A program made the translations under genes and the position numbers. The notes beneath the pieces were generated by a model, which ran no database searches, was not told the origin of the DNA, and worked only from the letters and a program-made list of their open reading frames with translations. Below are positions 10,788 to 21,486 of a DNA stretch of 64,000 nucleotides, one piece after another. Within the stretch, counting starts at the first letter, position 1, and the number at the start of each line of letters is the position of its first letter. The DNA is from Phanerochaete sordida. Lineage: Eukaryota; Basidiomycota; Agaricomycetes; Polyporales; Phanerochaetaceae. The DNA lies in the NCBI GenBank assembly GCA_019973155.2, contig BPQB01000002.1, positions 868,001 to 932,000 on the forward strand, given 5' to 3'.

Positions 10788-13090
10788 TCAGCCACGCGCC
10801 AAACCCGCCCTCGCAGTGCCCAAGCGGTTTGTATTCTTCGTCAAAGTATCCTTCAAGATGCCGGCATCCGCGGGCGCATCCGTCGCGGCTTGCTGCGCGG
10901 CGAGCGCATACGCCTCCGCGACGCTGAAGTTCCGTAGACGGTTCGACACCTCCGCCGTGTTTCCGAGGCAGACGACGAGCTCCTTCCACGCACCGACGGC
11001 CTTCGCGTGAAATCGTCCCCGTGTGGCGTGGTCGAAGTGGACGACTGCCGTCGCGAGCTCTACGATCTTTCGGTACCCGGCCCGTGCAGTGTAGGGCAGT
11101 AGTGTCACCGCCGTGCGGGTTACGTCTCGCTGGGCAGTGGCTCCTTTGATCGTAGAGGCCAAAAGCTCCTCAATGGTCGACGCACTGAGGATCTCCTTCA
11201 CCTGCTCCAGGTCAACGCCGTCGCAGGGCCAGGCCGAGGCGTCGTCCAGTGCTCCGCGTTGCGCTAGGACGGTCAGGAGACGGAAGAGCGCGGTCGGAGC
11301 GACGATTCGAGTCTGCGGCGCATGGCAGGTGCCGTCGAGGGTCACGCCAGCATTCATCGTCACTCCCTCGCGGTGTGGATGCCGAAAGAGTTCGACAGTG
11401 TACTCAGCAACCCGAAGTACCTCTCGAAAGTGGGTTTCAAGAGGATGATCTAAGTAGGTAGCTGGGCCTGCATTTTTCGTGGCGAGGTATGCCATCGGAA
11501 GACATGAGATGAGTTCGGAGGTCGGAGCGCTGGAGACGTAAGATATTCCGGTAAGGATGGCGAGTAGGTGGATTCGCGTCCGTCCTGCGTGCAGTAATAT
11601 GAATATCAGAGGGCAGAGGCTGCGTTGAAAGATTCGTTTGCATACCTCTGATTTGGACAATCTTATACATATCCTGCTTTATTTGTGAAGGAAGGCCGAA
11701 CCAGTCAGATTGCACTTTCGAGACTTGGCTAAGTACAAGGGTCAGCGATGAGACTACATGATTGTGAGTAATCCTACCGTATGATGTCGTCATACTTCTC
11801 CATATCTAACTTGTTGCAGATGGCACGAATCTTGGGCAGCCGCGAGGGCTGAGAAATAAAGATATGCAACGCTTCAATCGAAGCTTGCCATTCCGCCTCC
11901 AGTACAAGTTTCTGCTCCCCGGAAAACGGAAGGTCCAGGCCTGGTATAGAATCCCAAGGTGGTCGGAGTAGCTGCACCAATGTCTCGCAGGCTGACGAAG
12001 GGTGAGTCAGAAGACAGCGACATAAGGACTCGAAATAGTGCGCATCCAGCTCACCCATCTCATCATGGGCCACGTCCGGATGCCAGTCAGGTCGAGGTAG
12101 CTGTGCGACCTCAAGCAGCAAGTCGAGTATATCAGGGGTTGACTTCAGGATGTCCAAGGCATAACGCCGGGATACGGGTGGAATTCTGGTGAGAAGCGAC
12201 TGCACGCCCCACATACAGTGATTTTGAGTGTACGCAAACCACCGCTTGCCAAATTTGGGCGCTCTGGTCGTATTCATCTGCGCGAGTGTGAGCACCATTG
12301 TCGCGCGAGGACGAATGTTGGTAGCTATAGGTACCTTCTGATGGATTGACTCTGCCATATATCCGGCTTGCCATATTTTTGTGGGATCGAGGAGTTCCTG
12401 AGCGTAACTGTCCGTCTTCTCGAGCGCGTGTCGACACAGCAGCACCATGATAGCTCCACATTCCGGCGCAGCGAGTTTGGTACCGTAACCCAGCTCATTG
12501 AGCAGGGTCGTCAGGAGTCGTGCACCGTGGTACCAGTTGTAACATAAATCGTACGTCTGCATCATCTACAGACGTTGACGGTATGAATGTCTAACGTCGT
12601 CCGAGAGAATGAGGAAAGACTCACGCGCAGAGACAGTCCCATCGCGTCACACGCAACCGCGCGGTCAAGCAAGTTACGACGCTCGCTCGCATTAGCCACA
12701 GACGAAAGAGCTTGTATGGTTTCGAAGGTAAGTGCGAGCAGCTGTCCTGCGTCATCGCGGGGATGATGCAAGAGGGTGAGCAAGGTCTCGAGGACGCCCG
12801 CTTGTACGCATGTTGTCGCGAAGACGTCCCAGCCAGACCCGGGACCCTTTCTCTGCAAGAGCTCCGCAAAGGTGACATTGATGGCCGCCTACAAATCAGG
12901 AAAGATATGTATAGAAATGTAGCACAGAGGTTGCTGTACCCACAAGGTATGCTCGAATCCATATACCAGTCGTAGCCGTGTCCCTAATTCGAGGGAATAT
13001 CTCCGCAAGATAGCGCACAAGCACCGGGGGAGGCTGTTCCATAATGGCCAACGCACGCTCAGGAGAGAGGTCCATGATGGCAAGGGGCAA
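10788..13090 (-). CDS. Unrecognised helical (solenoid-like) protein, copy E2
   Basis: Second copy of the ~660-residue family. The start at 13090 (MPLAIMDLSPERA) is preferred over an internal Met because copy E3 also begins MPLA at the same distance from the helix YLAEIFPRIRD. Exons follow the family order: GSGWDVFATTCVQAG, ASERRNLLDRAVACDA, TYDLCYNWYHGARL, KFGKRWFAYTQNHC, PRPDWHPDVAHDEMG, EAEWQASIEALHIF, then a terminal exon to 10788 with ELVVCLGNTAEVSNRLRN and the same TNRLGTARAGLARG end as E1. It shares more of the C-terminal sequence with E1 than with E3, so E1 and E2 look like the younger pair. The spacing to E1 is 284 bp. The function is not known. Repeated hydrophobic heptads suggest an alpha solenoid that would bind proteins (inference). 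Confidence 0.65.
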
Positions 13091-13486
13091 GTCTCGGCAT
13101 GGCGCGTCCTGGTTAGTCTCGGTAAATATACGAAACCACTAGTGCAATCTGAGATGCAGCTGTGTTTGCACTTGTTTGGGCCAGCCACGCGACGACCGCA
13201 CCACGGGGACCTAGAGAGAGATACTGCAGAGCAGAGGTGGCAGCGCAATATTATCCCTACGTCAACAGTATGTGTGAGGTATAAGCATACCATAGAGCAC
13301 ATCTACAAATACATATCAGCGTCAAATTTGTCAGTACGAGCGACACCGGGACAGCGCGACGGAACAAGGGATCAATGCTAGAACACCGCCAGCTACCGTC
13401 CACAGAGAAGGCGACCAAGAAGAAGGCGTCCGCGTTGCATCATGGAGGAGAGCGCTAGGACTTTCGGGACTGAAAAATGGCTATCG
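13091..13486. other. Intergenic, between E2 and E3
   Basis: 396 bp, presumably the E2 promoter and E3 terminator. No other feature is visible. Confidence 0.4.
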
Positions 13487-15833
13487 TCAGCTCAAACTGT
13501 GCCACTGCACCCTGGTCGCGGCACACACCTCGACTGCGACTGCCTTCCTTGCTGCGTCCAACCGTCTTTGGTTCTTCTCAATGGTACTCGGCTCTATCCC
13601 TTCCTCTTTGTCCGCCTTGCGTCCCAGCGCGTCCGCAGCGACGGCAAAGCGAAGTGCAGCAAGGTGGTCATCCGCACGTTTCGACATCTCCGCGGCATTG
13701 CCCAGCGAGAGCACCAATTCCTTCTGCGCGCCACGCACGTAAGACTTGAAGCGGCCCCCGCACGCCTCGTCAAATGTGAGAAGCGCCGCGGCTAGCTCGA
13801 TGGGCGGGAGGTATTTCGCGCGGGCCATGTGCGCCGCGTCCGGCCGCGGGCTGTTGACCCACTCGCGCGCCTTTTCGCGCGCGATGGCAACGCGGCGCAC
13901 CGCGAGCGGGAGCAGCTTCTGGATGACCGCCGCGCTCGTTATCTGTTGCACCTGCCGCAGCTCCGTGCCTGGGAGTGCGTCGGCCGGGAGGGAGGTCCAA
14001 GTGGGGATCGCGTCGAGGGTGCCGCGCCGCGCGAGCACGGTCAGGATGCGGAGCAGCGCCACAGGGCCAGCTATCGCCTGGTCGGGGACGATGCACGCCG
14101 GGTCGAGGGGGAGGTCCATGACGTTCGCCCAGGTGGCTTTGCGGTGCGCGTCTGTCGTGCGTTCGCCGTGCTCGCACGTCTCGCGGATGCCGCGGGGAGT
14201 GAAGTTCTCGAGGGACTTCTTGAGAGAACCCTGGCTGGCGAGATATGCGGGACGGAGGAAAGAGACGAGTTCACCATCCGTGATATTGTCCAAATGGGTG
14301 ACTGCAGCAACCAGACGAAGTATCGCGTTTCTCGATTGGCCTAGAGAACTCTAATGAATAGGTGATATCTTTCGGAAACGGGGTACGTACCTCGCGAGTC
14401 ATAGATCATCTTGAGGGTGTTGTCATCAGGAGCAACACCATGGTAATCGCTGACAACGCGAGATATTTTCCTAGAGAGGTCATCAGGGCTCCCTGCACAG
14501 TCGCGCGAAGGCATGCATGGCAATACCTCTGCACGTCAGGGAAAGTCTCGTCATCAAGACGCTTAAACACAGCCAATATGCGCTCTTTCCACAGCGGACG
14601 GGAGGTGAGGATCTTTAGAGCTTCCACTGTCTCACCATATTCGAATTCCAGGTCGTACTTGATCTCTTTGGGCACAGGAGTCTTCACGCCTGCGATGTAT
14701 TCACGTGGGAATTGAAATAGCAGCGCGAGTGTCTCAGAGGCTATAGAATATCATGTCAGCATATACGGGCAAACGTCCAAGAGGTAGCCCACCTAGCTGG
14801 TCTATCTGTACCTCAGGGTATGCTGCCGGCCGAGGCAGGGCTGCAACATCGAGGAGGGCGTCCAATACAGCCGGACGTGCCTTGAGGACGTCCAAGAAGT
14901 ACTCGCTCGAGTGGAGAGGGTAACCACGAGACAGAGCACCATATGCAGCAAACATAGCGAATTCTTGTGTCATGCCGTACCACCTGGTACCGTATGAGAC
15001 TCCCATCTCGCGCGGGACCTGAGTTCACGTCCGCATGAATCGTGAGAAGTAGCAGATACCTCTGCAGCACGGAACGCACCAGTAAACGGTTGGTCATGAT
15101 TCCCACCTGCCAATTCTCCCCTGGCCGGCGCACTTGCTCCATCCACCGCGATTCGTCATCCCTCGTCCAGATAGCCAGGAACTCGACCAGCTCTGCGGCT
15201 TTCTCAGGGGACAGGATCTCAGGAAGGAACATGTCTCCAGCTATGGTTCGCAGGACGCGCATGGCAATGTACTTGTGCAGATTGTGCTTGTAGTCCTTGA
15301 TGATCTGTGGTGAACACACGCTGAGCTCATGTGCATGTATGCGCGCGTACAGTGGGCTGGGACGAACCCTAATCAGCGTGTCGAGTGCGTTGCATTTCAC
15401 GATTCGTTCAAAGAGCTTGCGGCGCTGTTCAAGTGAAGCCACAGACGAGAGGTAGCACAGAGAATCAAGCGCGTTGAATACCGCGATCCAGCACGCCTCG
15501 TTCACCGGCTGCCCTGCGAGCTCCATGAACGTCTCCCAAACCCCCGCATCAACGCACGCTTCCTCGAAGTCGTCCCATCCCCTTGGAACGCCAAACGATG
15601 CCATAAAATATTGCAAAAACTTCTGTCTCAGCCATGCCTAGATGTGCCTGTCAGCGTAGTCTTCGCGTAGACACAAGCGCGATGAAACGTACAACATAGT
15701 CCTGAACCCAGCTGCCTTGCTGCTCAGATGGTTTGCGAAGTCTCCTGAAGATCTCCGGTAGGTAGTGCTTGACCTCGTGTACCGGCAGGCAGTAGATGTC
15801 GCGGGCATTCTCGGACGTGAGGGCGAGGGGCAT
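13487..15833 (-). CDS. Unrecognised helical (solenoid-like) protein, copy E3
   Basis: Third minus-strand copy of the family. It begins MPLALTSENARDIY at 15833 and continues with HYLPEIFRRLRKP and WVQDYVV. Middle exons carry GWDDFEEACVDAGVWE, LEQRRKLFERIVKCNALD, YGTRWYGMTQEFAMF and RPAAYPEVQIDQLG. The last exon (13487-about 14330) has ELVLSLGNAAEMSKRADD. It is the most divergent of the array copies, with a different C-terminal tail (EVCAATRVQWHSLS) and a shorter linker. It lies directly downstream of acyltransferase F1 with a gap of 203 bp, and the plus-strand F4-E4 pair has the same order with a gap of 214 bp. This conserved neighbourhood is the best clue to function. The sequence around its start codon is duplicated at 17995-18040. 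Confidence 0.65.
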
Positions 15834-16036
15834 CGTCGATGTCGGAGGAGAAGATGTCGCGTCCGGCGCTTCCCAGGAGAGTAATTTACTCGCGTTGTGG
15901 TCGCGTGTTTGGCACGCGCGATGGTGGGCGCATCAAAACAGCGAACAGGCCCGGAGACACAACATGGAAGGGCCGAAATCCGACCTTGTGCATTATTTCT
16001 CTATTTGACAAAAATAATCTATACACCCCACGTCCT

Positions 16037-17696
16037 TCACTGTGCCGGAACCCACTCGACATCTCCCGACATGCCCAAATCGTGAGCCTGGGCCGCGAAC
16101 AAATCCATGAAAGTCCCTCGGGATTCCTTGTGGATGTAAAAGACGATCTCGACATCGTCTTTCGGCCGCACCTGCCAGGTCCCGTCCGGGAGACGCGTTG
16201 GGTTGGGTTGAAACATCTTGATAAACCGAGGCTCGTCGAGTATGGTATGGTAGAAGCGTGTCTGCCCCGGGAATCCAAAGTGCGCGGACGTCCAATCGAA
16301 TCTGAGAGAGAGTATGAGGATGTATCGGCAAAGACGCGATGGAATATGCTTACCGCCACGTTGAATTGACAACCATGTGTCCCGGGCGCGGGATAAAGTC
16401 TTGAGCGAGCTCCGCGTTAATAGCTTGGATGGCTAGCGGTTCTTGCGCAGCGTCGTACGCAGCAGCATACGCAGGATCGCGGCACTGAACGAGCGACTGA
16501 CGGATTCGCAGCGCAATGCTGAAGATTGTCTCCTTGTCAAAGTCATCTGCCGCCTTCGTTACCGCCAACATGAGCGCGTTGCCCGCGCTGTTCTTCGACC
16601 GAGGCGGGATGCCACGCGCCTGAAAAAGGCGTTAGTTCAGGCAGACCGTTACGCTATGGTGACACTGACCATGAAGAGGGTGCTAATGTGCTGAATAGGC
16701 GGCGCCTCCGGGTCTGCCTTCGACAGGCAATACGCAACAATTGCGCTGAGAACGTCCTGCCTGGACAGTATTGGCGGGTTTGATTCCGGGCATTGCGCGA
16801 GCACACCTTTGTGCAGCTGCGCAATCTGCTCCGCCCGAAGGCGAAGGTCCACGCGTACAGGCTTCTTGCGACCGGGCTCCATGTGCGGTGGGACCTCACG
16901 CAGAGGGTACAAGTACTTGTAGTGGTAGGACGGGATATCGTTGTGATCCGCTGGGTTGAAAGGGTACCGTGGAGGCGCGGTAAAGGAAGGAGGGGGGTCT
17001 AGAGGCTCTAGGCCTTGATAGTTCTGAGAGAGGAGGCGGAGGAACATGAGCACAGCGAAGCCATCACCTGTGAACGCGGTCAGCCGACATTCCGCAGTAA
17101 AGGACAGACCGCGTACCAACGAGGTGCGAGGAGCACAAGCCGATAGAGGTGTTGCCTGTCTTCTTGAAACGGATGATGGTCGCCTTGAGGAGCGGTTCGT
17201 CGTTATCGAAGTCCAGGTACTTTACAGGCTTGACGGACTGCGTGAAAGGGAAGGGGCTCTGTATGACAGTGTTCGCGGGCACCTCGGTTTCTGCGTCGCT
17301 CTCCATAACAGTGACGGGAACGCCCTGGTTCCCCAGACTGATCTGTATCGTCAATGCTACGTCAGCTTCTCTGCAACCCGCGCGACATATATATGCTCAC
17401 CGTCCATGGGTCTTTTGGGTCTCGTGGGCGTATAACACGGCCGGCGTGTGCGGGGTATGCCTGAAGAGTCCTTGCGAGCGCGTCGTTGAATCGATCAATG
17501 TCGATGTCTCCTGGTACGATGTGCGCGGTGTCGACCTGCAAGGAAAGGTACGCTGCTTTCAGCTTCGTGGCCGCGTGCGAGATATGAGGTTCCGTCTCAC
17601 CTTAAGACCAATGAAGTAGTCTCGAGGTTGCAGCACGTAGTGCGACTGTCCCTGGAGGACAGTCGGCTCTCTCGCCTTGACTGTGTAGGTTTCCAT
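16037..17696 (-). CDS. HXXXD-type (BAHD-like) acyltransferase, copy F1
   Basis: Predicted CoA-dependent O- or N-acyltransferase of the fungal transferase family (PF02458-like). It has the six-exon layout worked out for F4 and about 460-465 residues. The start at 17696 gives METYTVKAREPTVLQGQ, an N-terminus shared by all copies. The catalytic motif HXXXD is HLVGD, split by an intron after HLV-G. The usual second motif DFGWG is degenerate and appears as HFGFPG in the stretch DWTSAHFGFPGQTRFYHT. Other conserved blocks are LLSQNYQGLEPLDPP, SRQDVLSAIVAYCLSKAD and PAYAAAYDAAQEPLA. The protein ends EWVPAQ. No signal peptide or membrane segment is seen, so a cytosolic enzyme is likely. Substrate unknown. 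F1 and F2 are a tandem duplicate pair with near-identical intron placement. Confidence 0.8.
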
Positions 17697-18203
17697 GTTA
17701 GCAGAGAGCGGAGGGGGGTCTGCACTTTTTAACAACTGGCCTTCACTTGCGTTCGCTATTTACCCCATGGGCGGACGAACCGAGTCATTCTGAATCTCTG
17801 TCGCCGAGTCCCCAACAATCGTAAGGCACTCGGCCAGCATTGCCGACTCGCCGAGCCCGAGAGTCGTCGGATTCGTGGGCGCGTCGGGATGCGCCCTTAC
17901 CAAGGCTACTATTGGCCGTTTGGAGCTATGATAATGTTGTCTTTCTCATAGCCTGCCAAAGATTTCAGGAGGGCAATGCTTCATCTTGCTGGGGCATCGT
18001 CGAAGTCGCGGGCGAAGACGTCGCGTCCGGCGCTTCCCAGATCGGCACGCCGTGCGGATTGTAGGCGCCTTACGAGGCAGGAAGGCGCACCAAAACCAAA
18101 TTCAAACAGTGAGTGAGCCTGTGGACGCGGCACGACGATGGAGAAATCCGACCGAACGTATTACACATATTTTCGACAGTATCTACTTGGATTTTCTCAA
18201 TTA
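17697..18203. other. F1 promoter and relic of the E3 start region
   Basis: 507 bp. The right part (17995-18040) is a copy of the sequence around and upstream of the E3 start codon: the 20-mer TCGCGTCCGGCGCTTCCCAG at 18021-18040 recurs at 15857-15876, and the start-codon triplets are offset by the same 2164 bp. The left part is the F1 promoter. Confidence 0.7.
17752..17787 (-). promoter_or_regulatory. Shared promoter block upstream of F1
   Basis: On the minus strand, TGACTC lies at 17782-17787, followed after about 16 bp by the A/T-rich GGGTAAATAGCGAA, 56 bp upstream of the F1 start. The same block precedes F2 and F3. TGACTC resembles a Gcn4/AP-1 type core; the A/T block may serve as a TATA element. 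Confidence 0.55.
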
Positions 18204-19855
18204 TCACTGTGCAGGCACCCACTCGACATCTCCCGACATACCCAGATTACGCACCTGCCTCGTGAAAAAGTCCATGAAAGCTACCTGTAGCTCCTTGTGA
18301 ATGTAGAACACAATCTCAATGTCGTCTTTTGGCCGTGCTTCCCAACTTCCATCTGGTAGACGAGTTGGGTTGGGATGGAACATCTTAAGGAACTGGGGCT
18401 CGTCGAGGATAGTGTGGTAGAACCGTGTTTGGCCCGGAAAACCGAAATGCGCAGAGGTCCAATCAAATCTGAGGGGACGTTCAAGAAGTGTCGGTCAAAA
18501 TACAAGGGGATGCTCACCGCCACGTCGAGTTGACGACCATGTAGCCCGGGCGCTGAACGAAGTCCTGAGCCAGTTCCGCGTTGATAGCCTGGATGGCCAG
18601 CGGTTCGTGCGCGGCATCGTATGCAGCCGCATATGCAGGGTCACGGCACTGTATGAGCGATTCGCGGATGCGCAGCGCAATGCTAAAGATCGTCTCCTTG
18701 TCGAAGTCCTCCGCGGCCTTCGTCACCGCCCACATAATCGCGTTGCCGGCGCTGTTCTTCGACCGAGGCGGGATACCACGGGTCTGGAAAGGCGTCAGCA
18801 CAGATGGATCGTGGTGCGGCAAAGACACAAACCATGACGACGTTGCTAATGTGCTGGATAGGCGGTGCTTCTGGGTCCGTCTTCGACAGACAGTACGCGA
18901 TCAACGCGGCGAGGACGTCCTGCCTGGACAGTATCGGCGGGCTCGGTTCTGGGCATTGCGCAAGCACGCCTTTGTGCAGCTGCGTAATCTGCTCCGCCTG
19001 GAGGCGTATGTCCACGCGCACAGGCTTCTGGCGTCCCGGTTCCGCGTGCGGCGGTACGCCGCGTAGAGGATATAAGTACTTGTAGTCCTGGCATGGGATA
19101 TCGTCATAGTCTGCAGCATTGAAGGGGTACCGTGGAGGCGCAGTATAGGACAGTGGTGGGTCCAGCGGTTCTAAGCCCTGATAGTGCTGGGAGAGAAGGC
19201 GAAGGAAAGCGAGCACGACAAATCCGTCGCCTGTCGACGCGGTCAGCAGACATCCCGCATTCTGGGACAGACCGCGTACCAATAAGATGCGACGAGGACA
19301 AACCGATAGAGGTGCTGCCCGTCTTCCTGAAGCGGATGATGGTCGCCTTAAGAAGCGGCTCATCATTATTGAAGTCCAGGTATTTCATGTACTTGACGGG
19401 CTGCGTAAAAGTGAACGGGTTCTGTATGATGGTGTTCGCTGGCACTTCGGTCTCCGCGTCGCTCTCCATGACAATGACGGGGACGCCTTGGTTTCCGAGA
19501 CTGACCTGCATCGAGACGCTGCCTCAGTTTATATACTCTCCACGATGTTTACACTGGCTTACCGTCCATGAATCTTTGGGGTTCCGTGGGCGAACAACAC
19601 GGCCAGCGTGTATGGGGTTCGCCTGCAGGGTCTTCGCAAGCGCCTCATTGAATCTGTCTATGTCTATATCGCCAGGTACGACATGCGCAGTGTCGACCTG
19701 CCAGGCAACGTTTTTTGCTCTGAGGATCAGATTGCGCGAGCGGTGAGGCGTCGACTCACCTTGAAGCCAATCAGCAGGTCCTCGGGTCGCAGCACGTAGT
19801 GCGACTGTCCGTGGAGGACGGTCGGCTCCCTCGCCTTCACTGTATGCGTCGTCAT
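18204..19855 (-). CDS. HXXXD-type (BAHD-like) acyltransferase, copy F2
   Basis: Acyltransferase paralog with the same intron pattern as F1. The start at 19855 gives MTTHTVKAREPTVLHGQ and the stop is 18204-18206 after EWVPAQ. The active-site motif is HLIGD, with the intron after HLI-G and the next exon starting GCGACGGATTTG. Conserved blocks are LLSQHYQGLEPLDPP, SRQDVLAALIAYCLSKTD, DPAYAAAYDAAHEPLA and DWTSAHFGF. F2 and F1 share the EWVPAQ end and flanking sequence on both sides, so they arose by a direct tandem duplication of about 2.16 kb. Enzyme activity is predicted because His and Asp of the motif are kept. The acyl donor and acceptor cannot be read from the sequence. Confidence 0.8.
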
Positions 19856-19904
19856 GTCAGTATGGAGTCTAGGCGGGAGGTGCACACTTCTCTCTGGTCT
19901 GACC

Positions 19905-19940
19905 TTCGCTATTTACCCCATTGGCAGGCGCACCGAGTCA
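19905..19940 (-). promoter_or_regulatory. Shared promoter block upstream of F2
   Basis: TGACTC (minus strand) at 19935-19940, then GGGTAAATAGCGAA, 50 bp from the F2 start. It is nearly identical to the F1 block, and sequence just upstream (GGCGCCGATCA) is shared with F3. Confidence 0.55.
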
Positions 19941-20365
19941 TTGCGAATGTCTATGGCGCCGATCAGTGCGGTTAAAATCTTCCGGAAATCCCGCCAGGGC
20001 TTGCACTCTGGCCGAAAGGACGCGTCACAATCCGGCAAAGGGCACAATGCAGCCACGCGGCTAGTCCACGTAGCCCTGCGAGAGACGCGACATTGTTGAC
20101 CTTCTCCCTTCCAGTGGAATTGGAGTCCGCGGAATTCGTACACAAGATTGCTGGTCTTTCTATTTCAGTGTGGTCTTGTAGCGACACCGTGACTGTGACG
20201 GCTAGATTGCACAGAGATCAACCCACGGAGCGAGAGGAGGCCTGGCAGCGAGATGCGAAGGTTCGTGGCCTGCATGGACATGGTGCAGCAGACAAAGTTG
20301 CACGGCACTCGGTCTACGTTGCCGAGCGCGCGTCCCAGATCGTGGGCGCTTCGAAATGCATCCTG

Positions 20366-20373
20366 GATCTCGT
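20366..20373. repeat. Target-site duplication, left copy (GATCTCGT)
   Basis: Eight bases identical to 21148-21155 on the other side of the element. Confidence 0.93.
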
Positions 20374-21147
20374 TAGTGTCACGGAAGAAAGTCAGATGTA
20401 ACTTACCGTATGTAAGTAAGTCGGTAACTTACCAGTAAGTTACATTACTTACCTCGATACCCCGAAAGGTGGTGTAAGAAAGGGTAAGTAAGTCGCGATC
20501 GATGCGCTCCTGTGTAGGGTAGCATGCCAGGCACCGTTAGAGGCTGGTTTAGCATCATGGCCATGGTCATTGGGGCGGAACAATAGCTTTACAATTTATT
20601 GGATTATCTCGTATAATATGCAATTTTCGCGCGTGGACGACGCCCTGCAGCAAGGACTACACCGCACACAACGTCCGCCAGCTAGCAGATACCCGACCCT
20701 CATAAACGCAGAGATGGACGGCGACGATGCTAATTCCGGCGCTCTCTATTCCATCCCCGAGAGGTTCCTTACCGATACAAGTAACAGCATATCGATGGAC
20801 CTCAACCCGTGCTCAACCTCGGTTCGGCGGTGTTGAGCGCGGTGTTGGCGGAGGGCACACCGAAGAATCGAGAAATCTTGCGAGAGATGCAGAGGCCGAG
20901 GGAGCGGTCTTCGCGGCAGGCTCGCTCGATGCTTTCGACGTTCCGGAGTCGTATACGGTGTAGAGCCTGGGGCTAACTTACAACTTACCCTGTAACTTAC
21001 ACGACTTAATTGCATTTACTTACTGTAACTTACCCATTAGACGCCTAGGTAAGAAATGGTAAGTTACCCCCCTTACTTACAGGCTGACGGCCAATATTTA
21101 CTTACATCGGTAAGTTACATGGGCCGGCATTTTCTTCCGTGACACTA
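20374..21147. mobile_element. hAT-type miniature inverted-repeat transposon (MITE), 774 bp
   Basis: The ends are perfect 17-bp inverted repeats, TAGTGTCACGGAAGAAA at 20374-20390 and its complement at 21131-21147. Both sides are flanked by the identical 8-bp direct repeat GATCTCGT (20366-20373 and 21148-21155). An 8-bp target duplication and ends starting TAGTG fit the hAT superfamily. The subterminal regions are packed with GTAACTTAC/GTAAGTTAC: three exact copies on the left (20398, 20424, 20435) and four on the right (20992, 21025, 21059, 21110), a common arrangement for transposase binding. No transposase is encoded, so the element is non-autonomous. Intact ends and a perfect target duplication suggest a recent insertion. 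Confidence 0.93.
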
Positions 21148-21155
21148 GATCTCGT
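21148..21155. repeat. Target-site duplication, right copy (GATCTCGT)
   Basis: Eight bases identical to 20366-20373. Confidence 0.93.
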
Positions 21156-21486
21156 CGACTGCTATCGTCTTCTGTCGTTCCTCAGCCACTTGGAGCGGTC
21201 TTTCTCCTTCCATCTCAACACAACTGACTGCTAGGTTATTCATAGAATATACTAGAATATCTTGAAGCCTCTTCGCGCCGTGGTTCGAGCTGAGAACCCT
21301 CGCAAATATCTTTTCTTCTCTCCAGCGGCCGCTACTATGTGCCCGCCACCACCCCATCTAATACACCGGTGGTCTGTCTCTAGTTTAGAAACGAGCGAGA
21401 GTAACTTGAGCAGTCTTCGCGTGTATCAAAATTTAGCAGGTATGTGAATCCGTCTATGGTATCTATCCATCTATTAGTGTCCTCTA

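Larger units (their letters stand above)
20165..21357 (-). pseudogene. Possible open frame split by the hAT miniature element
   Basis: A minus-strand open frame enters from 21357 and stops at the first three bases of the inserted element (TAG). If the element and one 8-bp target copy are ignored, the frame continues from 20365 to a stop at 20165-20167, giving 136 codons in total. I recognise no family. The continuity may be chance, since each half is only about 70 codons. No intron signals were assigned. Confidence 0.3.

Noticed and set aside
20374..21147. A CRISPR-like or satellite array because of the GTAAGTTAC repeats
   Set aside because: Spacing is irregular, orientation varies, and terminal repeats with a target duplication explain it as a transposon.
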